DNA from: Candidatus Hydrogenedens terephthalaticus JGI OTU-1
GTDB lineage: Bacteria; Hydrogenedentota; Hydrogenedentia; Hydrogenedentales; Hydrogenedentaceae
Direction: 5' to 3'
DNA length: 44,517 nt
Assembly: GCA_000493945.1 (NCBI GenBank)
Contig: AWNW01000024.1
Span: forward strand, 1 to 44,517
A program made the position numbers and the translations under genes. Below are positions 1 through 7,987 of the stretch, one piece after another; the stretch's first letter is position 1, and each line of letters starts with the position of its first letter. Under the pieces are notes generated by a model. It was given only the letters and a program-made list of their open reading frames with translations, did not search any database and was not told the DNA's origin.

Positions 1-96
1 CGCCCCTACAAGACATTTTTTTTATCAGGGGGCACTGCCGTGCGGGCGGGGTTAAACGAATTAAAACCCGCCTGCCTGGCAAGGTCCCCCTAACGC

Positions 97-192
97 TGCA
101 TTGATTGCATATCAATTTTATAACGGGGATTTGCGTTATTGACGATGTCTGGACAGAATTCACGAAGAGGGCGATTGCCAATCGCCCCTACA
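97..192. repeat. Dispersed repeat copy ending in a GGGCGATT hairpin
   Basis: This stretch closely matches 9199-9299. Both copies share the run TATATCAATTTTATAA or its near match, a GACGA.GTCT.GAC.GAAT.CACGAA core, and end with an inverted repeat followed by CCTACA. Here the stem is GGGCGATT (169-176) against AATCGCCC (180-187) with a 3-nt loop. It is an intergenic repeat family with no coding sense. Confidence 0.7.
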
Positions 193-300
193 TAGAACAA
201 TTCAACAGGATTTGCAGGATGCACAGGATTTGTATGCGATGAATGTATAGATGAGAGACAAATATTTTTATTTGTGTTGATTGGTGTTCATCGTGGTGAT

Positions 301-321
301 AAAAAAATCCCCGAAGCGGGG
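301..321 (-). terminator. Possible rho-independent terminator on the minus strand
   Basis: Read on the minus strand, CCCCG-CTT-CGGGG (309-321) is followed by A and seven T residues (301-307). That is the shape of an intrinsic terminator. No minus-strand gene lies just upstream, and the related string AATCCC.GAAGC occurs inside the dispersed repeats at 9018 and 9470, so it may simply be a repeat fragment. Confidence 0.35.
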
Positions 322-357
322 AGGTTTTAGCTATGGGGAAGGGTGAGGATTTTTTGT

Positions 358-425
358 TAAGAGAAATTAACCACAGAGGACAAAGAGGAGATTTTATTTA
401 TGGTATGGCCATGGACAGAAGAAAT
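358..425. repeat. Partial copy of the ACCACAGAGGACA dispersed repeat
   Basis: The run AAATTAACCACAGAGGACA followed by an AAAG-rich stretch, GATTTAT and GGCCATGGA matches the second half of the longer repeats at 8963-9193 and 9411-9643. The first half is missing here, so this copy is truncated or rearranged. Confidence 0.6.
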
Positions 426-564
426 CACAGACAGGAATGTCTGTGCTATATTAGGGGCAATTTCCGTAGGGGCGAGATACCATGCGACCTTACATCACAT
501 TTTTTATTCGTATCTATTCTTGTCATCTATGTCAATTACTCCCTTAATTCGATTTTATAGCAAT

Positions 565-690
565 GTCCCATTAGTCCCATGACTTCTATTAGTAGCATTA
601 GTTTCTTCAGTCCAATAGATTCCATCAGTCCCATTTGTCCCATCAGTCTCATTTGTCCCATTTGTCTCATCAGTCCCATCAGTCCCATAG
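565..690. repeat. Degenerate 9-bp tandem repeat (CCCATCAGT / CCCATTTGT)
   Basis: Units of nine bases run almost without interruption from about 631 to 690. The variants are CCCATCAGT, CCCATTTGT, CTCATTTGT and CTCATCAGT. More degenerate units extend back to 565. Because the period is a multiple of three, both strands stay open and give artefactual reading frames (Gly-Thr-Asp/Asn on the minus strand). A related short tract lies near 9781-9821. Confidence 0.8.
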
Positions 691-717
691 CCCGTTATAG
701 TTTTATACCTAAAAATA

Positions 718-746
718 TTGACTTTATCTTTTGCTATAAATATAAT
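718..746 (+). promoter_or_regulatory. Sigma70-type promoter for the lipoprotein gene
   Basis: The -35 element TTGACT (718-723) and -10 element TATAAT (741-746) are separated by exactly 17 bases, close to the consensus. Transcription should start near 753. This rules out translation from the ATG at 718 and leaves a leader of about 109 bases before the ATG at 862. Confidence 0.75.
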
Positions 747-772
747 TATAGGAAATAAAAACAGATACAAAA

Positions 773-787
773 AGAAAGGAGGTGGTA
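773..787 (+). promoter_or_regulatory. Orphan extended Shine-Dalgarno sequence in the leader
   Basis: AGAAAGGAGGTG (773-784) is complementary over 12 bases to the usual bacterial 16S rRNA 3' end. It is not followed by a usable start codon: the nearest ATG (about 809) is followed after one codon by TAG. The gene's own ribosome site lies about 70 bases further on. It may be a ribosome standby or leader element. Confidence 0.45.
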
Positions 788-861
788 GAAAAGCAAAAAA
801 ACTTAATGGGTTAGTTGGGTTGTGTAAAAAAGTAAACAAATTAACAAAAAGGAGAATTACA

Positions 862-2001
862 ATGTTTAGCGTTAATGGTAAAAGATTAATAACAGTTTCT
901 CTCTCTTTATTTGTTTTGTTCGGTGTCGTTTCCCTTTCTGGCTGTCCGACACTGGCACCTATGAGTTCTACCAAATTGGAAATTGGTGGAGACCTCGTTG
1001 CGGGTGTTCTCGAAGCATGGAATGAAGACTGGTATAAATTTGAGGTAGATAAGGAAAATACCCCATTGCTTTTAATATTTAAAAATATGGGGGATGCAGA
1101 TGATGCCTGGTTAGGGTATCAGATTAATTGGTATTACAAGAACAAAAGGGATTTGGTATTGTTAGAATCTATTGAAGTTCCACCGACAGGACCGGCAAAT
1201 CCCAATAATATCATTATTGAGGACAAAGCCAGAATTTTCTGGGTAGCCCCGTATAAAGGGACTTACCAGATACGACTTTACGGTTATGCCCAGCCCGTGT
1301 CTGAGAACAAGAAATATCAATTGCCTTATATGATTGGTTTGGCAAAACCCGAAACATATACCGATGCTACAGAAATTGCTGCTGGTTCTGTGAAAGAGGT
1401 AAATGTGGTAGGGGATGTTATCAGCATATTTAAATTGAATGCGTCCGCAGGTTCTATTTATAGAATTCGCATCGAAGATACCCTATCGCCAGATATTGTA
1501 GAGCCTGCAAATACATTAGAAGATATTGATGTGAAAATTGTGCGGATGGATACAGATGGGGATGTAACAACTGTCTATAACGGAAAAGATGCTCTGATAG
1601 ATTATACGCTCGCTACTCATAGTACAGACCAGAATAAATATTACCTTATTCTGGAAAATGAATATGAACTTGGCAATGTAAAGGTTAAAATTACATTTGA
1701 ACAAATATCAGCAGGAACTCTTTCCGCTTCTGCTACAGCAAACACTATTACAATTACTGGTAAAGAAGCCAAAGCCTATAAATTACAGGTAGAGTCTGGA
1801 AAGACATATACGGTTACTTTACAAAACACGACAGGAGTGACTGCATCCCTGGTAAAAGTCGAATCCAATGGGACACAAAGCCAAATTTCCCCCCAATTTT
1901 CAGTACCCAACGATAACACGAATGAATATTATCTTGCATTAAAGGGGATAGATGAAAGCACAAGTGCTTCGGTTAGCGTTACATTTAATACCGTTACTTA
2001 A
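862..2001 (+). CDS. Putative lipoprotein with pre-peptidase-like beta domains
   Basis: This is a 379-residue secreted lipoprotein of unknown role. The N-terminus has basic residues, a hydrophobic stretch (about residues 9-25) and a lipobox ending LSGC, with Cys28 as the expected lipidated residue. The rest is beta-rich and looks like two to four consecutive sandwich domains. The first (about residues 36-150, with a DWYKF motif) resembles the bacterial pre-peptidase C-terminal (PPC) type, a family often found appended to secreted enzymes as a folding or binding module. I see no catalytic motif. The start is ATG at 862, chosen because AAGGAG sits 8 bases upstream and the promoter at 718-746 excludes the longer frame. 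The gene is monocistronic: it has its own promoter and a strong terminator at 2027-2067. The PPC assignment is moderate; the lipoprotein call is firm. Confidence 0.8.
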   Translation: MFSVNGKRLITVSLSLFVLFGVVSLSGCPTLAPMSSTKLEIGGDLVAGVLEAWNEDWYKFEVDKENTPLLLIFKNMGDADDAWLGYQINWYYKNKRDLVLLESIEVPPTGPANPNNIIIEDKARIFWVAPYKGTYQIRLYGYAQPVSENKKYQLPYMIGLAKPETYTDATEIAAGSVKEVNVVGDVISIFKLNASAGSIYRIRIEDTLSPDIVEPANTLEDIDVKIVRMDTDGDVTTVYNGKDALIDYTLATHSTDQNKYYLILENEYELGNVKVKITFEQISAGTLSASATANTITITGKEAKAYKLQVESGKTYTVTLQNTTGVTASLVKVESNGTQSQISPQFSVPNDNTNEYYLALKGIDESTSASVSVTFNTVT

Positions 2002-2026
2002 GGTATAACCAGCAATTTATAACTAT

Positions 2027-2067
2027 AAACCGTTATGTGAAGACTACTATCACATAACGGTTTTTTT
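2027..2067 (+). terminator. Strong rho-independent terminator
   Basis: AAACCGTTATGTGA pairs with TCACATAACGGTTT (14-bp perfect stem, 9-base loop) and runs straight into seven T residues. It closes the lipoprotein transcript and separates it from the hyp operon. Confidence 0.92.
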
Positions 2068-2131
2068 ATGGCTGAAAATTGTATCTTGCAATAGTTAAAA
2101 TAACCATTGTTTTAATATTTCTGCGGAAATA

Positions 2132-2140
2132 TGGTATTAT
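2132..2140 (+). promoter_or_regulatory. Extended -10 element upstream of hypA
   Basis: TGG-TATTAT is an extended -10 motif 15 bases before the hypA ATG. Initiation near 2147 would leave a leader of only about 8 bases, so the message could be nearly leaderless. There is no good -35 at 17 bases. The position just after a strong terminator supports a promoter in this interval. Confidence 0.35.
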
Positions 2141-2154
2141 AGGTAAAAAACGAT

Positions 2155-2502
2155 ATGCATGAGTTAAGTATTATCACATCTCTGATTGAACAGGTTGGAC
2201 AAATCTGTAAGGAACAGGGAAAGGATTGTGTCTCAAAAATTGACCTACGAATAGGGTTTTTAGAGCATATTAACACGGAAACTTTCCTATTTATGTTTGA
2301 GCAGATAAAAGAAGGCACCTGTATGGAACAGGCAAAGATAAATTTGATTATTGAGCCGATAAAAATCCATTGTCGGAAGTGCCTTAATGTTTATGAACCT
2401 GAGGATAGCATCTGGATATGCCCTCATTGTAATGAATTGGGGGGTGAAATTATGCAGGGGACTGAAATTATTCTTGAGTCAATTTATTTTGATGATAACT
2501 AA
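2155..2502 (+). CDS. hypA: Hydrogenase nickel-insertion protein HypA
   Basis: HypA delivers nickel to the NiFe hydrogenase large-subunit precursor together with HypB. The 115-residue length is normal. The protein begins MHEL, with His2 as the conserved nickel ligand. The zinc site is formed by two CxxC pairs, C73/C76 and C89/C92, in the contexts CRKC and CPHC. The start is fixed by the conserved MHEL. The ribosome site is weak (AGGT). It is the first gene of the hypABFCDE cluster, 16 bases ahead of hypB. Family assignment is secure. Confidence 0.95.
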   Translation: MHELSIITSLIEQVGQICKEQGKDCVSKIDLRIGFLEHINTETFLFMFEQIKEGTCMEQAKINLIIEPIKIHCRKCLNVYEPEDSIWICPHCNELGGEIMQGTEIILESIYFDDN

Positions 2503-2518
2503 ATGAAGGAGTTTTATT

Positions 2519-3178
2519 ATGAAGGTAGATGTGGTTCAGAAAGTATTAAAGGCAAATGATGATATAGCCAAATTGGTGCGAGCCCGTTTCGATGAATACG
2601 GTATTTCCTGTATCAATATGATAAGTGCTCCCGGTTCGGGTAAGACTACTTTAATTGAAACTGCGTTAAAACAGGGTCTATCGGGTGTGCGGATAGGTGT
2701 TATTGAAGGGGACCCGGAGACAACTCGTGATGCGGAACGCATTGCCAAATATGATGTTCCTGTAGTGCAAATCAATACTGCAGGAGGCTGTCATCTGGAA
2801 TCGCAACTGGTTTTGCAAGCATTGGACAAGTTACCTCTGGATGCTATTGATTTGCTTATCATTGAAAATGTAGGAAATCTGGTTTGTCCGGTGGGCTTTG
2901 ATTTAGGGGAGAAATCGCGTGTAGCTGTAGTTAGCGTAACAGAAGGGCAGGATAAACCATTTAAATATCCGCGGCTATTTCAGACAGCAAATATTGTAAT
3001 TTTGAATAAGGTAGATTTATTACCTTATGTCCCGTTTGATGTAGAGGAATTTAAGCAGGGGGTTCATGGGATACAGCCGGATGTGCCTATTTTGCATGTT
3101 TCCTGCACGCAGGGTGATGGAGTTGAGCAGTGGGTAAACTGGCTCAAAGGACAAGCAGATAAACAAACAAATGAATAA
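2519..3178 (+). CDS. hypB: Hydrogenase maturation GTPase HypB
   Basis: HypB is the SIMIBI-class GTPase that drives nickel transfer from HypA. The 219 residues start directly with the G-domain. Walker A is SAPGSGKTT (residues 36-44), followed by the EGDPET switch region with Asp and Glu metal ligands, the GGCHLE nickel/zinc-site motif, and NKVD for guanine recognition. The N-terminal His-rich nickel store and the CxxCGC high-affinity site seen in some HypB proteins are absent, so this is the minimal form. AAGGAG precedes the start. The 3' end overlaps hypF by 8 bases, suggesting translational coupling. Confidence 0.95.
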   Translation: MKVDVVQKVLKANDDIAKLVRARFDEYGISCINMISAPGSGKTTLIETALKQGLSGVRIGVIEGDPETTRDAERIAKYDVPVVQINTAGGCHLESQLVLQALDKLPLDAIDLLIIENVGNLVCPVGFDLGEKSRVAVVSVTEGQDKPFKYPRLFQTANIVILNKVDLLPYVPFDVEEFKQGVHGIQPDVPILHVSCTQGDGVEQWVNWLKGQADKQTNE

Positions 3179-5486
3179 ATATTCTGGACAACGAAGAGTA
3201 GGAATTGTTGTAGAAGGTGCAGTACAGGGGGTAGGTTTTCGTCCTTTCGTATATCGTGTAGCAACGCAGTATGAATTAACAGGACAGGTGCAGAATCGTT
3301 CGGATGGTGTTTATATCGAAGTTCAGGGGAAGGATGTGTCTATTGATAAGTTTCTTTATGCTCTGAAAACAGAACATCCTAAACATGCGTATGTTGACAG
3401 TATAAAAACGGTAGAATTGCAAGTTCAGGCAGAGGAACAACACTTCCGTATTTTCCCAAGTCACACGGAGGGAATATTCCGAACGCGTATATTGCCAGAT
3501 ATTGCAACATGCACGGATTGTCTGCGAGAAATGAAAGACCCTACAGACCGCAGATATCGCTATCCATTTATTAATTGCACGCTCTGCGGTCCGAGATACA
3601 CCATTATCTACAAAATGCCGTATGACCGTGCTAATACTTCCATGTCTTCCTTTCAAATGTGTTCCCAATGTAGGGAGGAATATGAAAATCCTGCTAATCG
3701 AAGATTTCATGCGGAACCAATTGCATGTCCTATTTGCGGACCTCAAATATATTTATGGGATGAGAAAGGGAAAAAACAGTTTGAAAGAGAAGAAGCACTG
3801 CAAGAATCTGTATCACTCATAAAAAATGGTGCCGTTCTTGCCATAAAAGGTTTAGGTGGTTTTCATCTTGTTGTAGATGCAACAAATGCGGAAGCCGTTC
3901 GACGACTTCGAAAGCGGAAAAATCGAGAAGAAAAGCCGTTTGCTCTGATGTATCCTACGCTGGAAGAAGTGAAAGAAGATTGCATTGTATCGGATATAGA
4001 AGCATCACTTCTGAACTCATCGGAATCTCCCATCATACTGTTAGAGAAAAGGGCGGATAGTATTCGTATTGCCGAAGAAGTTGCACCGGAACAATCACGA
4101 CATGGAGTTATGCTCCCTTACACTCCACTACACCATCTGTTAATGTCTGATTTAAATATCCCAATTGTTGCAACCAGCGGTAATCGTTCCGATGAGCCTA
4201 TATGTATTGATGAGCAGGAAGCCGTGGAAAGTTTAAGAGGTATCGCAGATTATTACCTTGTGCATAATCGTCCTATTGTTCGCCATGTAGATGACTCCAT
4301 TATTCATGTCGTTAGGGATAAACCGATATTACTACGCCGTTCGCGCGGATATGTCCCACAACCCATACCTTTGCCTGAAACCTCAGAAAAGGTTTTTCTT
4401 GCCGTAGGTGGACATTTAAAAAATACCGTGGCTGTAAATTGTGAAAATCAAGTGTTAATAAGTCAGCATTTAGGAGATTTAGAAACGCAGAAGGCGATAG
4501 AAGGTTTTCGTCAATCTACGGAAATACTCTTGAACCTTGTTGAACGGAGACCTGACATTATCGTTGCAGATGCCCATCCTGATTACACCAGTACACAATG
4601 GGCATACCAACAAAACAAGCCTGTTATACAGGTTCAACATCATATTGCACATGCACTTGCTGTAATTGCAGAAAAGAAAGTGTCAATGCCTGTTTTTGCT
4701 GTAATATGGGATGGAACAGGTTTTGGTTTAGACCGCACAGTTTGGGGTGGTGAATTTTTTGTGATTACTGAGAATGAGATAATGAGATGGGGACATTTGC
4801 GGACATTTCCCATTCCGGGTGGAGATAGGGCGGTTCGGGAACCGCGTCGTTCTGCATTAGGTATCCTGTATGAAATGTATGGAGATACTTTGTTTGAGGG
4901 GGAAACAGACGCTCTGGAACATATATCTTCTGCATTTCAGAAAACGGAATGGTCTGCGTTACAAAAGATCTTGAAACAAAATATAAATACACCTATTACC
5001 AGTAGTGCCGGGCGTCTTTTTGATGCGGTATCTATGTTATTAGAACTTCGTCCAATATGCTCGTTTGAGGCACAGTCTGCTATGGCTCTCGAAGCGTTAG
5101 CATGGAAAGAACAAAATACCGACTATATAAATATCCCCATCGTTATCTATGAGAAAGAAGGACAGTATATTGTTGATTGGCAACCTATTGTTGAATTTAT
5201 CATTGAACATAAGAATAAAGGGCTCTCTCCATCACGATTAGCGAGTTTATTCCACCAGTATTTAGCCCGATGTATAGAACGAATGGTGAATAAGGCAGGT
5301 ATCAGCAATGTTGTAATCAATGGGGGCTGTTTCCAGAATCGTCTTTTGCTTGAGTATACTATTAACTTACTCAGGTCTGAGTATAATATATATTTTGCAG
5401 AACAGATTCCGCCTAATGATGGATGTATATCGTTAGGACAGATTTACTATGCGTTGAAATATGCAGATACTATGAAGGAGAAATAA
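3171..5486 (+). CDS. hypF: Carbamoyltransferase HypF
   Basis: HypF makes the carbamoyl-adenylate that provides the cyanide ligands of the NiFe centre and transfers the carbamoyl group to the HypE C-terminal cysteine. At 771 residues it is full length. The domain order is: acylphosphatase-like domain (about 8-95, with VQGVGFRPF), two zinc-finger-like CxxC pairs (about 105-185, contexts CTDC, CTLCGP, CSQC, CPICGP), YrdC-like nucleotide-binding domain (about 200-390), and a Kae1-like C-terminal domain (about 400-765, with HHIAHA metal-ligand motif and NGGCFQN). The start ATG lies inside the end of hypB (8-base overlap). hypC follows after 3 bases. Confidence 0.96.
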   Translation: MNKYSGQRRVGIVVEGAVQGVGFRPFVYRVATQYELTGQVQNRSDGVYIEVQGKDVSIDKFLYALKTEHPKHAYVDSIKTVELQVQAEEQHFRIFPSHTEGIFRTRILPDIATCTDCLREMKDPTDRRYRYPFINCTLCGPRYTIIYKMPYDRANTSMSSFQMCSQCREEYENPANRRFHAEPIACPICGPQIYLWDEKGKKQFEREEALQESVSLIKNGAVLAIKGLGGFHLVVDATNAEAVRRLRKRKNREEKPFALMYPTLEEVKEDCIVSDIEASLLNSSESPIILLEKRADSIRIAEEVAPEQSRHGVMLPYTPLHHLLMSDLNIPIVATSGNRSDEPICIDEQEAVESLRGIADYYLVHNRPIVRHVDDSIIHVVRDKPILLRRSRGYVPQPIPLPETSEKVFLAVGGHLKNTVAVNCENQVLISQHLGDLETQKAIEGFRQSTEILLNLVERRPDIIVADAHPDYTSTQWAYQQNKPVIQVQHHIAHALAVIAEKKVSMPVFAVIWDGTGFGLDRTVWGGEFFVITENEIMRWGHLRTFPIPGGDRAVREPRRSALGILYEMYGDTLFEGETDALEHISSAFQKTEWSALQKILKQNINTPITSSAGRLFDAVSMLLELRPICSFEAQSAMALEALAWKEQNTDYINIPIVIYEKEGQYIVDWQPIVEFIIEHKNKGLSPSRLASLFHQYLARCIERMVNKAGISNVVINGGCFQNRLLLEYTINLLRSEYNIYFAEQIPPNDGCISLGQIYYALKYADTMKEK

Positions 5487-5489
5487 GAT

Positions 5490-5750
5490 ATGTGTTTAGC
5501 TATCCCGGGTAAAGTTATCCAAATTGATGAGAGTGACCCAACTCTGCGTATGGCGAAGGTTCAGTTTGCAGGGGTAATTAAGGAAATATCCCTTGCTTTA
5601 ACGCCGGAAGTTACCGAAGGAATGTATGTATTGGTTCATGCAGGTGTGGCGATAAATTCCGTGGATGAAGAAGAAGCGGAACGGATATTGGAAGAATTTA
5701 AAAATGCCGATATGGATCTGGAAATACCGCCGGAGGAATCATCTTCATGA
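5490..5750 (+). CDS. hypC: Hydrogenase assembly chaperone HypC
   Basis: HypC is the small chaperone that works with HypD to carry the Fe(CN)2CO unit and dock it on the large-subunit precursor. The 86 residues begin MCLAIPGKV; Cys2, the iron-binding residue after Met removal, is present. The C-terminus is acidic. Its stop overlaps the hypD start in an ATGA arrangement. The assignment is secure. Confidence 0.95.
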   Translation: MCLAIPGKVIQIDESDPTLRMAKVQFAGVIKEISLALTPEVTEGMYVLVHAGVAINSVDEEEAERILEEFKNADMDLEIPPEESSS

Positions 5751-6835
5751 AATACATGGATGAATACAGAAATCCTCAATTGGCGAAGAATCTAATTCGT
5801 GAGATAAAACAATCCGCACATCGGACATGGAATATTATGGAAGTATGCGGAGGACAGACGCATGCTATCCTTCGTTTTGGTATAGACCGTGCCTTAACAC
5901 CGGAAGTGCAACTTATCCATGGTCCGGGATGCCCCGTCTGTGTTACACCCATACAAAAAATTGACCTTGCGATACAATTAGCCCTTGAAACGGATATTAT
6001 CCTTTGTAGTTTTGGGGATATGTTGCGAGTGCCGGGTTCAAAAACTTCTTTATTATCCGCACGAGGACAGGGGGCAAATGTGCAGACGGTTTACTCTCCA
6101 CTGGATAGCGTCAAGATAGCACAGCAAAATTTGGATAAACAGATAGTCTTTTTTGCTGTGGGCTTTGAAACGACGGCACCCGTAAATGCAATGGCGGTAA
6201 AAAAGGCAAAGGAATTAGGACTTGCTAATTTTTCGCTGCTTTGTGCACAGGTATTGGTGCCACCGGCTATGGAGGTTTTGTTATCTGACCCGTATTGCCA
6301 GATACAGGGTTTTTTATCTGCAGGACATGTTTGTACTGTGATGGGCTATCATGAGTATGAACCTATCGCAGAGAAATACAAAATCCCTATCGTTGTTACG
6401 GGTTTTGAACCCGTAGACCTGCTTTTAGGGATAAAAGAATGTGTCCGTATGCTGGAAGATGGTAAGTATGGTGTTCAAAATGCTTATACCCGTTCTGTCC
6501 GAAGGGAAGGAAATGTCCCTGCTCAACAATTGATGAAGGAAATTTTTGAGGTATGCGACCAGCACTGGCGGGGATTGGGCTCTATTCCTCGTAGCGGGTT
6601 AAGATTAAAATCGGATTATGCTGATTATGATGCAGAAAAGAAATTTCACCTTATCCCTGAAAAAAATGAAGAGGAACAAACTGTGTGTATAGCCGGTGAA
6701 ATCCTTCAGGGGAAGAAGAAACCGACAGATTGTCCTGCTTTTGCAACTATATGCACACCGGAAAACCCGATTGGGGCACCGATGGTATCTAACGAAGGGG
6801 CTTGCTCCGCTTATTACCAGTATGAAAAAAGATAG
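5747..6835 (+). CDS. hypD: Hydrogenase Fe-cyanide assembly protein HypD
   Basis: HypD is the iron-sulfur scaffold on which the Fe(CN)2CO moiety is assembled with HypC. The 362-residue length is typical. Visible motifs are EVCGGQTHA (Cys34), GPGCPVCVTP (Cys62 and Cys65), the GFETTAP motif, and a C-terminal region with the cysteines expected for the [4Fe-4S] cluster (PTDCP..ATICTP.. GACSAYY). The start overlaps hypC by 4 bases, supporting coupled translation. A 54-base gap with AAAGGAG separates it from hypE. Confidence 0.95.
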   Translation: MKYMDEYRNPQLAKNLIREIKQSAHRTWNIMEVCGGQTHAILRFGIDRALTPEVQLIHGPGCPVCVTPIQKIDLAIQLALETDIILCSFGDMLRVPGSKTSLLSARGQGANVQTVYSPLDSVKIAQQNLDKQIVFFAVGFETTAPVNAMAVKKAKELGLANFSLLCAQVLVPPAMEVLLSDPYCQIQGFLSAGHVCTVMGYHEYEPIAEKYKIPIVVTGFEPVDLLLGIKECVRMLEDGKYGVQNAYTRSVRREGNVPAQQLMKEIFEVCDQHWRGLGSIPRSGLRLKSDYADYDAEKKFHLIPEKNEEEQTVCIAGEILQGKKKPTDCPAFATICTPENPIGAPMVSNEGACSAYYQYEKR

Positions 6836-6889
6836 TATTGCATATAAAGATATATGTTTATGGATAATTTTTATATAAAGGAGTAAAGG

Positions 6890-7951
6890 ATGGACGAAAA
6901 AGAAAAACAACCTATTACATGGAGTTGTCCTTTAGAGCAAAGGGACAAATCAAAAATTGTTTTAGCCCATGGTGGCGGAGGGACACTTATGCATCAACTT
7001 ATAAAAAATGTGTTTGAAAACGCCTTTAAAAATCCTTTGCTACAACAACATCACGATTCCGCTTTTCTAAATATTCAAGGTGTAAAACTTGCCTTTACTA
7101 CAGATTCTTTTGTTGTTAAGCCGCTTTTTTTCCCAGGGGGCGATATTGGCAAGTTAGCGGTATGCGGAACAGTGAACGATTTAGCCATGGCAGGAGCATG
7201 TCCCCTGTATATGAGTACCGGGTTCATATTGGAAGAAGGACTGGAAATGGACATTTTGCAGAGAATTGTTCAAACTATGAAGCGGGAAGCTGACCATGCC
7301 GGTGTGAGCATTGTTACTGGTGATACAAAGGTGATAAATAATTCGTCCGGTGATGGCTTGTATATCAATACAAGCGGAATAGGTATTGTAAAACAAGACC
7401 CACCTCCATGCCCTTCACAAATCCAGCCCGATGATTGTATTTTAATTAACGGAGATATTGGAAGACATGGATTGGCGGTATTAAACGCGCGTGAGGAAAT
7501 ACATTTTGACCCAGAATTAGAGAGCGATTGTATGTCGCTGGTGCCTGCGGTGCTTTCATTGCTAAATTCAGGGATACCTGTCCACTGTTTGCGTGATTGC
7601 ACACGAGGAGGATTGTCTTCTGCGTTGAATGAATTGGCAGAAGAAAGCGGATTAAGTTTTTACATCCGTGAAGAAGACATTCCCATCCGTGATGATGTCC
7701 GTGGAGCATGTGAAATTTTGGGATTAAATCCTTTATATGTTGCCAATGAAGGAAGATTTATTGCCTTTGTTCCAAAACAGTATGTTTCGGAAGTTCTTCA
7801 AATATGGCAGGACTTATATCCTGACCTTACCCCAAAACAAATCGGGTTCGTATCTGAAAACAAAGGCACTCCTGTAATTCTGGAAAATGCTATCGGAATT
7901 GAATTAGCCCTTCCTATGTTAAGCGGAGAACAATTACCCCGAATTTGTTAA
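6890..7951 (+). CDS. hypE: Hydrogenase maturation protein HypE
   Basis: HypE is the PurM/AIR-synthase-fold ATPase that dehydrates the carbamoyl group on its C-terminal cysteine to thiocyanate, the cyanide donor for HypCD. The 353 residues end in PRIC, so the essential terminal Cys is intact. The N-terminal AHGGGGTLMHQL region and the TDSFVV and GTVNDLAMAGA motifs are typical. AAAGGAG lies 5 bases before the ATG. It is the last gene of the operon. I found no clear terminator in the 97 bases before the next start-like codon, where an IS element begins. Confidence 0.95.
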   Translation: MDEKEKQPITWSCPLEQRDKSKIVLAHGGGGTLMHQLIKNVFENAFKNPLLQQHHDSAFLNIQGVKLAFTTDSFVVKPLFFPGGDIGKLAVCGTVNDLAMAGACPLYMSTGFILEEGLEMDILQRIVQTMKREADHAGVSIVTGDTKVINNSSGDGLYINTSGIGIVKQDPPPCPSQIQPDDCILINGDIGRHGLAVLNAREEIHFDPELESDCMSLVPAVLSLLNSGIPVHCLRDCTRGGLSSALNELAEESGLSFYIREEDIPIRDDVRGACEILGLNPLYVANEGRFIAFVPKQYVSEVLQIWQDLYPDLTPKQIGFVSENKGTPVILENAIGIELALPMLSGEQLPRIC

Positions 7952-7987
7952 ACAACATACCCTTCGAATCTGCTATTTAAAATAGGT

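Larger units (their letters stand above)
1..332. other. Gene-free intergenic stretch with dispersed repeats
   Basis: I see no gene here. The stretch is a patchwork of repeat pieces. Positions 1-10 look like the tail of a GC-rich hairpin element. Positions 47-75 can fold into a stem (GGCGGG..TT against AACCCGCC). Positions 67-84 resemble 9830-9848 (CCCGCCT.CCTGGCAAGG). A copy of a ~95-bp element lies at 97-192. All of these motifs recur in the gap at 8886-9900. Confidence 0.6.

Noticed and set aside
333..560. 75-residue plus-strand frame in the first intergenic region
   Set aside because: Its sequence is the dispersed repeat (ENHR/RGQRG-like translation) plus random DNA. The same repeat elsewhere is read in other frames.
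718..861. Extending the lipoprotein gene to the ATG at 718
   Set aside because: The -35 and -10 promoter elements (718-746) lie inside that extension, and the lipoprotein signal with its own ribosome site begins at 862.
555..974. 139-residue minus-strand frame rich in Gly-Thr-Asn/Asp
   Set aside because: It is created by the 9-bp tandem repeat and then overlaps the promoter and start of the lipoprotein gene on the other strand. No ribosome site and no sensible protein features.
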